The notes beneath the pieces are model-generated. The model saw nothing but the letters and a program-made list of their open reading frames with translations. It had not been told where the DNA came from and ran no database searches. Shown here piece by piece: positions 10,871-21,477 of a stretch of DNA of 64,000 nucleotides. A program made the position numbers and the translations under genes. Positions within the stretch are counted from its first letter, which is position 1; every line of letters starts with the position of its first letter. Source of the stretch: Bigelowiella natans CCMP2755 (taxonomy: Eukaryota; Cercozoa; Chlorarachniophyceae); contig ADNK01000904.1 of assembly GCA_000320545.1 (NCBI GenBank), positions 62,001 through 126,000 of the forward strand, given 5' to 3'.

Positions 10871-13800
10871 TTATCGTTTCGTTCTGCTACTAAGAACCTC
10901 TTGAAGCGTTGGTGGATTCCATTTTGGCGATTTGTCCTTATCAACCAACAAAGCTCGTACTCCTATATATAGATACTTGTGATCATAATGATGGAACCAA
11001 AAGATCAGTAGCTATTGTGACTCTTTGTACAGATTTAAATTTGTCACCAGCTTCTTCCATACCGCCAGCCCATATAATGCGGGATACAAATAAAATGATG
11101 GAAGCAAATCATAAAAACGAACAAATACCTTCGAAGAAGTCGTCACGCTCCATAAATCTCTCACTCATAAGCAACTCCTGATAAGGTAGAACATAGACCG
11201 GTCGCAAGTTATTGTATTTCTCCGGGAAAATCTACTGTTCAAAATATGAAGGATATCTTCCTTTTTAAATACGTTGTGAGTCCTACTATCACCATTGTAA
11301 ATTTTTGTTTCATCGTCCTTCATGAAGACAGGTTATAATTTCATAATCCAACTCCCTCTCCTCTTCCTCCTTACAAATTACCGGCTTCTTCTACAACTAC
11401 AGATATATATCCTCACGTTCTATTCGCATCACAAATAGCACTACCATTTTAAAGCATTGGGTAAAATCCCTCTTTGCGCCTTCCTGCATTTGGCGAAGAA
11501 CTACCTGATCAATCATGGTCTTCGGATTAGACAACCAACGGTTGTAATCATAGGACTCCGAAATTAAAACGACATCGAAATTGCTATAAGGGACAAGAAC
11601 CATGGGCACTGTTAGTACCCTTCTATGACGTTAACTTCAAAAACAGCCAAACCCACTGCTATCTATATTACTTTCAGGCTAGTTGGAGACATTTTCTTCA
11701 GCAATTTGAGGCACATCGAAGCGAACTCCTGGGAAGATTCCTGAGGAAATATATAACGCTATCTACCTGGTAATCGCCTAGCATCGGGTGTTTAGGTGTT
11801 GCATTTTTATGATAAATGCACCGTGGGTATCATTGCCATGCTATTTTGAAGTATGAGGGTTGTTACCTTCTCAAGTGATTCGATAATATCTTCAACAGAT
11901 GCGTGACCAAAGCATCTAGTCACAGCAGATGTATTCATTAACGTCGTCAAACATGTAGCACGAATTTATTCGTTGGAATATGTACATATATCGGCGAAAA
12001 GCAAAGAGTAGAAATAGCGAAAACAACAAGATAGTGAATCAGCTCGGCGGTGTTTGTGGAAGTGTACTATTCGTGTAAATATTCCCAAACGGACTTTTGT
12101 CACCTTTCAATGGGGTCAAGACGTTCCCAAAGTGCTGAACAAGGATAATCATCGGTCATACGGAAGACACGCTCGCATGGCATTTATGGAAAGTTAGTTA
12201 GTAAACGCTTAATCGTGTTTTCGTTATCATCATCGTTTTCCCCTGTCAATTATAATCGCCCTATATTCTGACAAACGGATAATGATAGCAACCTTTTGAC
12301 TCGGGCATTTCTTGCAATTCCGATGATGGGACGGAGAAACGAGTAAGAATGTTCTAGCAGTTGTCACATCGGTAGTATCAGGAGAATTACTAGAATTCAC
12401 GTACACTAAGCTTAAAGGTAGGTTCGAAGTTAGATATATTGATTGTCATGAGAAAGAAGCAGCTATAGTAGCAACCGCAGATGAAAGTCGGAAGATGGTG
12501 GGGGGAAGTAGGTATGGCACAAAGCTAAATGATAGGACGAGATGGCACCATACACAAGAACATAGTGACTGCTGCAAACCTCTATTTCCGTATATGGCGA
12601 CGACAAAAGTTCTAATAAGTGATGCAAGAATTCAATCCACATCTAAGCGTGAATTTTGGATGTCTGTATTTTGTACATTTTGAACATAGAAAGAGCGAGA
12701 AAGAAAGAATGGGGAAGCAGGATTTTTGGAGCATAGGTTTGGTGTAAAATCGTTACCGTTTTCGAAATCCAGTAAAGATTCAGACTTGACGAAGTGTGTT
12801 GCGATTCCTGCCAAAGCAACCTCTGGTCCAACAAGTCGTGCTCCCGTAAGGGCTAGGTAGGTGCCTAGATTCCTGAAAAACAATGAGGCCATGGCATGTG
12901 GATGATGGCATTGTCTAATAGTGACGAGGAGGAAGAAGGAGAGGGGAGATGGTAAAACCTCTTTAGGCGAGGAAGGAAGTAGCTTCCACCGACATCGCAG
13001 AAAAAACCGATTGCAGTTTCCTAAAATCGAATTAGTTTCACTAGATGAACACTATAAGTAACGTAAATGACTCTACCGGCATCGCAAACATAGTGTTGTC
13101 TGTTGCTACACGGTACTTCCCTGGTGTCAGTTGGAGTGAATCAATAAGTCTTAAATATGTTGAATCCATGAATTATCACCACTTAGGGATTCTCACCGTG
13201 CACAGAGAGGCCAACACCTCCCCCCATCGTGATCCCGTTGAGAATAGCCACCTATGTATTGTAATGGACGTTGTGTATTCTCCTCACCCAGATCAGTGAC
13301 CAGAATCTCCTTAAATTCTTTGAACACGACAACATACTACTTCAAACCTGTGGTAGTGTCTCTGGAAGGTTTCCGATGAGCTGGTTCAGCACATACTCGT
13401 CGTTGAAGAACGCGCAACATTCCCTGGTGGAGAAATCGTGGTTGAGGTTTCATGCGCTTATTCTGGTTGCAGGATAAACGCGGGCTTGCAGACACGTTAT
13501 AACATCAAAAGCGTGAGCTTCGGCAACAAACCTTGGAGGCAGCCCTTGCTTTTTAGAATCGTAGATTGCCTTGATATCCCCTCCAGCACAGAACGCCTGA
13601 ACCGAAATACATACAATTTTTTTTTCATGAGATACTGTTATTTTCTAATTGATGGTTAGGCAGTGAAAGGAGGTTACCTTGCCACCAGCACCTTTCATTA
13701 CAATTGTGCGTGGAGATTTGTCTGCCTCGTTTACCTGCAAAGCGAACATTTACTAAATCTGATGTCTTCCTTCCTGTCTGTAAAATAAACCCGACCCATG

Positions 13801-14165
13801 CCTGATATTTTGGGGTGAGCTTCATCACCATTGAGCCGTCGAGGGCATTAAGAGCCTGCAGATTTGTAGTAGGGTTTATGTTTCACAATCTGGGGGTTGG
13901 AATGGATATCACGACCTTCTGTCGATTAAGTGTGATGAGCACATTTCCATATTTACGATCCTCAAATAGAACGTCGTCCTCAGCCTGATTTACAATTGAC
14001 ACGGTAGTCTAAGAACATCATCCAGTAGTCACTTGCTGATTTTTACCAAACCTGTGACGAAAGAAATCTTGCAACAGTTGGACGGCGCAGAAGTTGTTTC
14101 TGCTTAATATGACTGGAGATGCGGTTGATTCGATAGAATGGTCTGCATGATGATGTTGTAGCCAT
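10871..14165 (-). CDS. HIBCH: 3-hydroxyisobutyryl-CoA hydrolase, 18 exons, mitochondrial
   Basis: Hydrolyses 3-hydroxyisobutyryl-CoA in valine breakdown in the mitochondrion (crotonase fold). Exons: 14165-14052, 13984-13916, 13855-13796, 13734-13678, 13596-13532, 13423-13348, 13251-13197, 13120-13077, 13020-12959, 12872-12757, 12611-12580, 12353-12293, 12134-12104, 11915-11867, 11740-11672, 11504-11445, 11177-11129, 10962-10871. All join in phase to give 386 residues, the usual family length. The first exon is a Ser/Arg-rich matrix-targeting leader (FYRINRISSHIKQKQLLRR). Motifs: ITLNRQKALNALD, KAFCAGGDIKAIYDS, AILNGITMGGGVGLSVHG, AMPETAIGFFCDVGGSYFLP with the catalytic Glu, LTGARLVGPEVA, MSPTSLKV and FFEGVRALLVDKD. 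The usual Pro in FFPDVGG is Cys. Exons are tiny (31-116 nt). Confidence 0.96.
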
Positions 14166-14703
14166 GGTAATTTCGAAGTTATCGGAGTCCTCTTCAAGTG
14201 TTAAGGCCAGCGTAGATGGATCTTGCAGGCTCGGGTTCGGATGGGTTTGGGTTTTCGATCCGAAGGAGGATAGGCGAATATAACTAAATCATGGACACAT
14301 ATGTTGTCGCATGGTATCGATCTCCACCCATATTAAGATCTTTGAATTTCAATGTATTTTGTGAGGATTTTCATGTCGCATAAAAATAGTGCCCCTTCGT
14401 TTGAGGTGAAATTGAGAAAGAAATGTGTGTCCATGTCGCTTTTGGTCTGCCAAAACAAAGAGACAGAGGATGATACCGTCCGCAATAAAGGTACCGAGAC
14501 AGATGTGAGTTGTTATTGCATGATGCATTTAGGTAATTTGTCCTACACTAATAAGTTTGATGTTGCTTCTTTGGTAGAAAAGAGAGACATTTTGAGAAGA
14601 GGAAGAGACTGGGAAGAGAGAGAGAAACACCCTCCTACCTGCAGTCGTAAGCAATTCAAAACCAGCCTAGTATTGGAGGGTAGGAGCTAGCACCCCTACT
14701 ACC
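14166..14703. promoter_or_regulatory. Divergent intergenic region between HIBCH and a secretory gene
   Basis: 538 nt between two start codons pointing away from each other, so it must hold both promoters and 5' untranslated regions. An open frame at 14352-14690 on the plus strand has no upstream signal or family match; an upstream 5' exon of the 14.7-kb gene is possible but not shown. No TATA box is assigned. Confidence 0.4.
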
Positions 14704-15465
14704 ATGGCATCTGATCCCAGAATACGGACTCGTGGTCTTGTTGTGGCTGCTCTTCTTTCCGTAGCTTCTTTCTCTGGTGCGGAGAAATCAGCCAACAATA
14801 ATGTGGGTGTTGCCGCAGATACAGCACTTACAAGGGAAGCTGGAGCTGAATATGACATTGATCATAACCATTCTCATAACCATAACCACAATCCCGATGG
14901 TACTTGCAAATATGTACCAAATGGGGTTCGAAAGAAAAAGCAAAGTCTTGGGAAGGATAAGTCTTCGCCGGATATGCACGGTACCGAGAAACAACAAATG
15001 ACACGATGAAGCCTAACTCAAATTTATCTGCAGACCATCCTTGGGGAAATTCGCGAAAAGGAGTTGAAAAATCAAAGTCTGCTGAAGACTTATCACAACA
15101 CAGCATATTAGGTCAGATCACTCTAGAAACCAAGGTGGAGTACTCGGACAAGGAAATTTCTCCGCCAGCTCTGAGGAGATCGGTAATTTCAAACTATTAT
15201 TGTTATTCAATTCGTAGCTTTCCCAATAATAGCACATCCAAAATTGTCTTAGGTGTCTTGGGGTGAAAATACATACCATGAAACCCACGCACCGCACGAG
15301 TACGACAGGACATCATGGCCCGACCCATACGATGTGGGTTATGAAGACGACTCGGATGATGGTGACAATATAAAGCAGCAAATCCTCTCAACATGTAGGC
15401 CATTTGGATTATCCCTCGTAGTCATATATGTAGCTATGCTTGTAGCCCTCTCCATTCCAGCCTAA
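14704..15465 (+). CDS. Unidentified secretory protein with HN-rich tract and C-terminal hydrophobic tail
   Basis: Function unknown. Exons 14704-14980, 15034-15182 and 15253-15465 join in phase to 212 residues. The N-terminus is a signal peptide (GLVVAALLSVASFSGAEKS). A metal-binding-looking run DHNHSHNHNHN sits at about residues 58-68, followed by Lys/Ser-rich and then acidic segments (VGYEDDSDDGDN). The protein ends in a hydrophobic stretch GLSLVVIYVAMLVALSIPA directly before the stop, as in GPI-anchored or tail-anchored proteins. Signal peptide plus terminal hydrophobic tail argues for a GPI-anchored surface protein, but a plain type I membrane protein with no cytosolic tail is equally consistent. 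It is divergent from HIBCH. Confidence 0.7.
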
Positions 15466-16111
15466 ATAGTGTCTAGAGCAAAAGAGGTTGTTCGTGGAGG
15501 GCCCGCCTTCTCATTTTGTTTACATCTCGTTTACATCAAGTTTGATGAGGACCTCTCATCTCTCATCTAATACCACGAGGAAACGACAGAGACATGCATG
15601 TAGCAGCTAGTTCGCGCGGCGCATCGCTAGCTACGATTCGAAGCAGCACATGTCCTGATAGGAGTATAGGAGTCTCATGTTCGTATCCAGTGTATAGTCG
15701 TACGTAGTGTTAGTTTGAAACATCTCTAGATCTGCTGTGTGCAACGGATGAGATTGGCGAGGTGTGACAATAGACATGTTATACGGTATATATATATAGT
15801 ATAATATTGTGATCTTGATTGTGGTGTCACATGTATTGTCATCTTGACAGTCTAGCAGTGATCATGATCGTTGTTTGCACCCATGTTGCCTGCTAGCCTG
15901 CATGGGCGCAGCATGCGGCGTGCATGTGCGTGTGCTGGTCACAAACGGACGGCATCGCATCACACCAGCTCCCATCGTGATCAATTGCGTGCTCTAACAA
16001 CCTCAAGACGTAAGTAACGCAGCGGCACTACATGGCGTACGTGGACAAGCTGCGATTACTGCTAATGACAAATTCGATCTGTTTGTGTAGCATGATTTTA
16101 CCAAAAATCTG
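15466..16111. other. Convergent spacer, CTAG/TGCATG-rich
   Basis: No gene seen. From about 15590 it has the spacer composition (TAGCTAC, GCATGC, CATGCGGCGTGCATGTGCG) and a short TATATATATA run near 15788. Confidence 0.5.
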
Positions 16112-18859
16112 CTATTGCCAAGCCCAACCTTGTGGTTTTACCAACGAGTCTTTGTTCAGTGTGTCTTCTTCTCGCGACACATCTGTATCTTGCTCGCCCT
16201 CTATTGTGGTTGAACCAGCACTACCATCATTAGATCCCATATCTGAAGACTCGAAGTTAGCTTGATTCTTCCAGTCTGCTTCTGTTATCTCTATTTGGCT
16301 ATGAGGTTTATTATCATTTCTATCTACAGTTTCAGGCTGTTGGTCTTCAATGTGAAATACTGGGGTCAAAACTTGAGCACTGGTACTTGCAATCGCTAGG
16401 TTTGTAGATGAGATTGAATTTACAAGAAGGGAATTTCCCCCCTGTTCATTCGGAGTGCCCACAGTGTCTACATCCGACTTGATTCCGACTGTTGTAAATG
16501 ATTGCAAATCTTTGGGAACGGGCACATCGTACTTCTGCAGCGAGTCCACAAAAATAGATTGGGCCTCTTTGTAGAGGGAAATGTCATAGATCATGCTCTC
16601 CTATGACAACAGGTTATGGGTAATGAGTAACTTGGTATAACGGAAAATGGAGAATATTTTTACCGCCAAATCATCGAGCAGTTTCGGCATGGACTTGAAT
16701 GAATATTTATGACCAGTTTTCTGCACGTTCTCCTTTTTGTCCCCCTTAACAAATGAAATTCTAAGTGCCAACTATGTTACTATGTATGTGCATGCAAAGA
16801 CTATGTGATAACTTGGGTCTCGGTTGTCCTACCTCACGAATTTTCTTGCATACTTTGTTCCCTTCACCTCTAGCATTGAAAAATGTACGATGAAGGAGCT
16901 CTATGCTTTCCTGGAAGTTTTCCGTGATTCCCACATAATCCATTTCTCGGAGGGCTTCCCGTGCTTTCACATACATCTCCTTTCGACTTAACTGCATTAC
17001 AATGGTGGTATAGCTCAGCGCTATGATGGTGAAGACGCTTACAAAAACTACACTACAGATGCATGATAAAAAACTTAATAATCAACATCATTAACAAGCT
17101 ACAACACCTTGGTTTTCACAGCTGAGGCGGCTTGCAACTCATCCTTTTTATTGTACGTCGGATTCACCATACAATCTGCCACAGAGATGTAATGCATGAT
17201 GATGATGAGAAGTACGACAAAGACAAACGCCAGCACACCAACACCACCAACACCAACATCAACACTGTGCTTCATAATGATGCTGCGAGTTCAACCCTTT
17301 CCTGGTATGCTACTCGAATATCAGAAACATTTCTGTCATGACTAGAAATCGCTTTCGTCAAAGTCTCTACCTCGTGTTGCATTGACATTGTCGTCATGCT
17401 CGTACCAGCATCCTGCTAACATTCGAATGGCATCGAAACCCTCCACTAGATGCCGATCTGCTGCCCATTGCTTGAACCCCTCTTGATCTGCCATATACCC
17501 CGGAATTTGGCCAGTTTGTCCGTGCCGAGCAAATGCTTCATAATTGTATGAGCTTTCCAAAAGGCCAACAGGATGGCGGAGCATCGTGATGATCTTGTAC
17601 CCTTTCTTTTTTAATCGCCGCGCAATACTTATATCCCAGTGGTGGAGCTCGACATAATGACACTGATGAGTACGGCAATTATAGATTATAGATTATGATT
17701 GTAATACTCCGATATAATGCAAAGATAAGGAGATAAGTATTACTACTACACTAGTGGTTACCCCAGTCTTAAGCACATCCTTGACGCACCCTTTACAGAC
17801 GGTTTCGCTTTCAACTTGGGGACGTGAGAATACTGTGCAAGAGTGCATTCCAGTCCCATACCCATTGCGCTTCGCATTTGGATCCCAAAAGCCGCATGAA
17901 CAAGGATTGCACTCGAAAGAAAATATACGGCACACTTGTGCCCCATAGGAAGCGTAGAGGAGAGCAAGGTACTTATGAAGTGATGTTCCTCCAGTCTAAA
18001 TGATAAGGACTTGTAACTTCAAAACTAGAAATCAAAACTTTAACATTAACGACCTTTCGTACGTGAAGGTAAGCAATCTTTGGAATTTTTGAGAGATTGC
18101 AGTCACCATTGTCATAAGCACAATCAGCATTCAAACATTTTTTATCACCTAGTTTACAACGATTTTCTCCCTCTTAATTTGTGATAGTTCTAACAAGCGA
18201 GACGGGGTTGCCATTTTTATACACGTTGCTTACACGTTCCATCTCCGATCCACCATTTCTTGCAGCTAGCATCACAACTTGTAAGTTTCCTGGATATAGG
18301 TAGTAAGTACGCCAATCGCAAGATCAGTCCATCAGTGCCATTATATGATCACACGATCACACGTGTCATACGTGTACGTGTACCACCTTTTGATAAGGCC
18401 TTCAATAGGAGGATGCGAGTATAGATGTTCTAGTTGACAAAATCGTATCACAATTAAGTATAAGGCTGACACGAAGTGCTGTGGACAATGTAAGAGAGGA
18501 GAAAAGCATCGTCACAGATTACGGATTACCAGACTTTTCTCCAAGCCATTGGTCGTTCTCGGCTAAAACCTGCGATGCAACAAGATAACAAGACGCCATC
18601 ATGGGAGAATTTCGTTTAGACCGGTCGTCCATGAGTTTCTTACCGCGTCGTAATGAATCTCGTTAGTAGACTCCTGTAACTCCAGGAAATTGAATTTCCG
18701 AATGTCACTGATGCCGCTAGTCGAATTTTCAGGCTGGAGTGTCTGTTAATGGGAGAATTAATTAACAATTGCTCACAGTGAAAACTGAGACACCTTTTGC
18801 ACCGTCCAATGGGAACTGATTGGGGCTGCCAAGATGAGGAGAAGCAGTACAGAGGTCAT
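16112..18859 (-). CDS. Secreted/Golgi sulfotransferase with LNR (Notch) repeat, 11 exons
   Basis: Predicted to transfer sulfate from PAPS to a glycan or protein in the Golgi or at the cell surface. Exons: 18859-18794, 18742-18644, 18569-18523, 18289-18223, 18170-18054, 17995-17762, 17662-17371, 17175-17108, 16991-16833, 16744-16664, 16600-16112; 572 residues, all in phase. In order: signal peptide MTSVLLLLILAAPISS; an LNR module at about 75-117 (CKKWWIGDGTC, then CLNADCAYDNGDC); the 5'-phosphosulfate loop YLHVRKTGGTSLHKY at about 125-139; a Cys-rich insert (CNPCSCGFW); the 3'-phosphate motif MLRHPVGLLESSYNY at about 237-251; GITENFQESIELLHR, usual near the end of the Sulfotransfer_2 fold; and a Ser/Thr/Asp-rich tail of about 160 residues. 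The donor at 18522 (CC|GTAATC) was chosen over an overlapping one because it restores the LNR frame. The acceptor is unknown. Confidence 0.87.
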
Positions 18860-19091
18860 ATGAAACAGTGGTCAGCTCCCTTACTGTATTCAGTATTCAG
18901 AGCACAGAGGGTCGCGTTCGCTTGTTGTGTTGGAGCTGCAGTATTCCCTCTGTGTAGATGTAGCACAAATGTCCAATTCTGCTGCATACTTACTGCTTCA
19001 AGAGCATCACTGATCTTTGTTGAGAGAACACAAAGAACATGCAGTAGGTAGTGCTGCAGACGATGGAGTCAGGGTGAATTGCTGCCAGGAA

Positions 19092-19138
<47 letters not shown>

Positions 19139-19443
19139 CCATGGAACATCGATCATCGAACATCGATCATGGACCATCGATCATGGAACATTGAACATCG
19201 AACATCGAACATCGCACAATAGCCGGAGCGGTGGCAGATCATTGCTGCGAACAAAATGATGAGAACCAGAGTCTAGTAGTAGTTTGGATTCGCACCTGGG
19301 CAGTTTTGCTCAGACTATCTTTCGATGAACAAAGAACTCGAGTTTGTAACAAAAAGTAAGTCGCAAAACTAAATTGTGCCTTGATTTCATGGAATATGAT
19401 TCCTTCCGTAGTTTCCCGGCATTATTTATACCTAAAATAATAT
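18860..19443. other. Divergent spacer with heptamer minisatellite
   Basis: Lies between the sulfotransferase start and the likely start of the 19.4-kb gene. It should hold both promoters. A heptamer minisatellite occupies 19092-19215. No further gene is recognised. Confidence 0.5.
19092..19215 (+). repeat. Heptamer minisatellite (GAACATC)n
   Basis: About 17 copies of the 7-mer GAACATC, pure at both ends and diverged in the middle (GACCATG, GATCATC variants). A related complementary heptamer array is found at 42868-42951. Confidence 0.9.
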
Positions 19444-20721
19444 ATGACAAACAATGCCGACAACAACACGTTTACATTTCGTGATCATACCCTCTACCCA
19501 TGGGCAGGGATGATAACAAATGGCAGGGTCCCACGCACTTCGATGATTACAAGCATCGCCACAGTGAAGTTACATTTTCAGGAGATCACAAATTTGATAT
19601 CGAAGTACGTAACACGAGCTTCTCTTCTTACCACAGATTCTGATTATCTGCAACATTACATGTAGAGCGGAGAAGTGTCAAAGAAAGGCCTGAATTATTA
19701 TCACACGAAAACACTTTTGGGTAATGCTCTTATAGTAATACTCTTACAGTTACTAAAATTGATATTTCTAACACTTAAATATGCCTTCGAAGGAGTTCGC
19801 ACGCTACCGTTGTTCTGGAGAATAATATTCATTTTAACGAATGTCCCGTATTGGTTTGTTGGACTTGAGGCAGCATACCATGTTGCCACACACGAGAATC
19901 AAACTACAATAGATACAAGGGGTGAGTCACGTTCGAACATCTTTAAGCTAGATTATCTTTTAATAGCTAATAAATATCAGAAGCGATATGGCCGTGTTTT
20001 TCCACCCTTGCAAGCGCTGTAGCTATACTGGTAGTACAGTTTTTATTGGTCGGTAGGGGATGACCTCGTGATTTCATTTGCGATAATCGATTTGATCAGG
20101 TAATTGCTACACTTTCTACTGTCTTCCATTACACACAATGCAATATAGGTATGGATGCAGCGTTTTAGGTTTTTAAAGCCGAAGCTCATCTTGTTTGGTC
20201 ACAGGCCCCGAATTAGGTTGCTACAGCCCTAGTTGTTATTCTTTCTCCAGGTTTGAAATTTACATCCCATCGGATTCAGACCTTACAGTATACTTCAATT
20301 TATAGTGTCAACCATTTGAAGCGTTGCGACGTTTCTGGTGCTTTCATATTCGGCGCATATCTTTTTCTCTGCGCTGAGACACGAAAAGGTGAAGTTTAGC
20401 GTTCCTCTGTTGTTATCAAGCCAACATATATCAATTTTAGTCGTAGGAATCTTTATCATTCCTCTGGGCTTGCTGGTTGCTTCAATAAGTTGCAAAAAAA
20501 TGAAGATGTTTCGCAGGTAAATAATAAGCATCAGCATTTTTATTTTATTGATCACCACATTTTTCAAGTAACATCGTCAATGTTTGAATTTGTCCAAAAC
20601 CAGTTATGCAGCTTTCCATGGAGCCTGGCACATTTTGGGTGCATGGGCACTCTTCGTAGTAAACGGACTTGGTGGAAGAGCCTCGATTTCGAACCAAATG
20701 ATACTTTGGATGTTTAGATAG
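19444..20721 (+). CDS. Multi-pass membrane protein, CREST / DUF3522 (TMEM8-PGAP6-like)
   Basis: Resembles the CREST superfamily of integral-membrane hydrolases, closest to DUF3522/TMEM8. Well-phased exons: 19666-19921, 20251-20388, 20441-20516, 20604-20721. Seen in order: two or three hydrophobic spans including FWRIIFILTNVPYWFVGLE, then AAYHVATHE (like the family's S...YHaC.. motif), then NHLKRCDVSGAFIFGAYLFL with the conserved membrane Asp, VVGIFIIPLGLLVASIS, and FHGAWHILGAWALFVV with the HxxxH motif that closes CREST proteins. These three motifs are the putative metal site. The first exon (from ATG 19444 to about 19535) is a guess, and an exon may be missing in the 329-nt gap 19922-20250. 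Substrate unknown; family members act on lipids. Confidence 0.6.
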
Positions 20722-21477
20722 GCGGACGAATCCAAGCTCCCATCAGCTGTAAAATGTTGATTAAAACAACCTGAACGTGTATCCACATTGTGCAACTAGC
20801 GGAATGTGATTCCACTAGTCCGGCCACAGGCCTTTCACAGCCTTGCTGCACGTTGATCATTGCCTACTGGTGTGTATCACATTGCTTCGCGCGTTGCATT
20901 TATATGCCCTATACATTTGCATGTGCCAACACATGACTTCGCAAGTAGTATAGGCACCGACACATGTTGCATGAGGGTGTCATGTGTGCACATACCTAGA
21001 TATGTACATTTATGAGACCGATATGATGAACATATAAACAGATTGAACTTTATTAGTGTTACTAGTATGTACAGACGCACAGTTACAGTCATGTTGTGCG
21101 CTTCGTCGCTTATTTGTGACGTACAGCTCTAGAGTTACATCATCTAATAATGACCATGGAAAGATTTGATGACATCATTACATCCGTCTCAAGTACGTTG
21201 TGCGCTACGCTGTCGGCTAAGAACAAGCAAGAAGTGCTCATATCAAATGACTACGTACACGCGCATGTAGTTTTCCTGCCTGCAGCCCGTCACATCGCTC
21301 ACATGCACACTTAGATAAAGCTACGCATGTATGCGCGGGCAGTCTGCCAATTATAGTGTGCATTAGTCATCAACAATCGGGAAGTAGGGTAGGTGCTGCA
21401 CGCTGGTTACGTGAAGTTCTTTCAATCATCGTCACATCGCACAACTATTTATGTGCGCGTGAGATTGCTTAGATCTA
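20722..21477. other. Convergent spacer carrying a copy of the 3' element
   Basis: No gene seen. It has the spacer composition and contains repeat copy 3 (21130-21192). Many TGCATG/GCACAC words. Confidence 0.55.
21130..21192 (-). repeat. Dispersed 3' element, copy 3
   Basis: Read on the minus strand it starts TTGAGACGGATGTAATGATG and continues into AATCTTTCCATGGTCATTAT. It shares the first 16 bases and then the AATCTTT..CA..GTCAT block with the copies at 28524-28577 and 55866-55921. It lies about 285 nt downstream of, and in sense with, the MRH gene. Confidence 0.75.

Noticed and set aside
18170-18234. Readthrough of TAA (code reassignment) joining two open frames in the sulfotransferase gene
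   Set aside because: Normal splicing explains the join, and other genes in the window end with TAA.
19092-19215. Heptamer array as a telomere or CRISPR array
   Set aside because: Units are contiguous 7-mers with no spacers, and not a known telomere unit; internal position and eukaryotic context argue against both.
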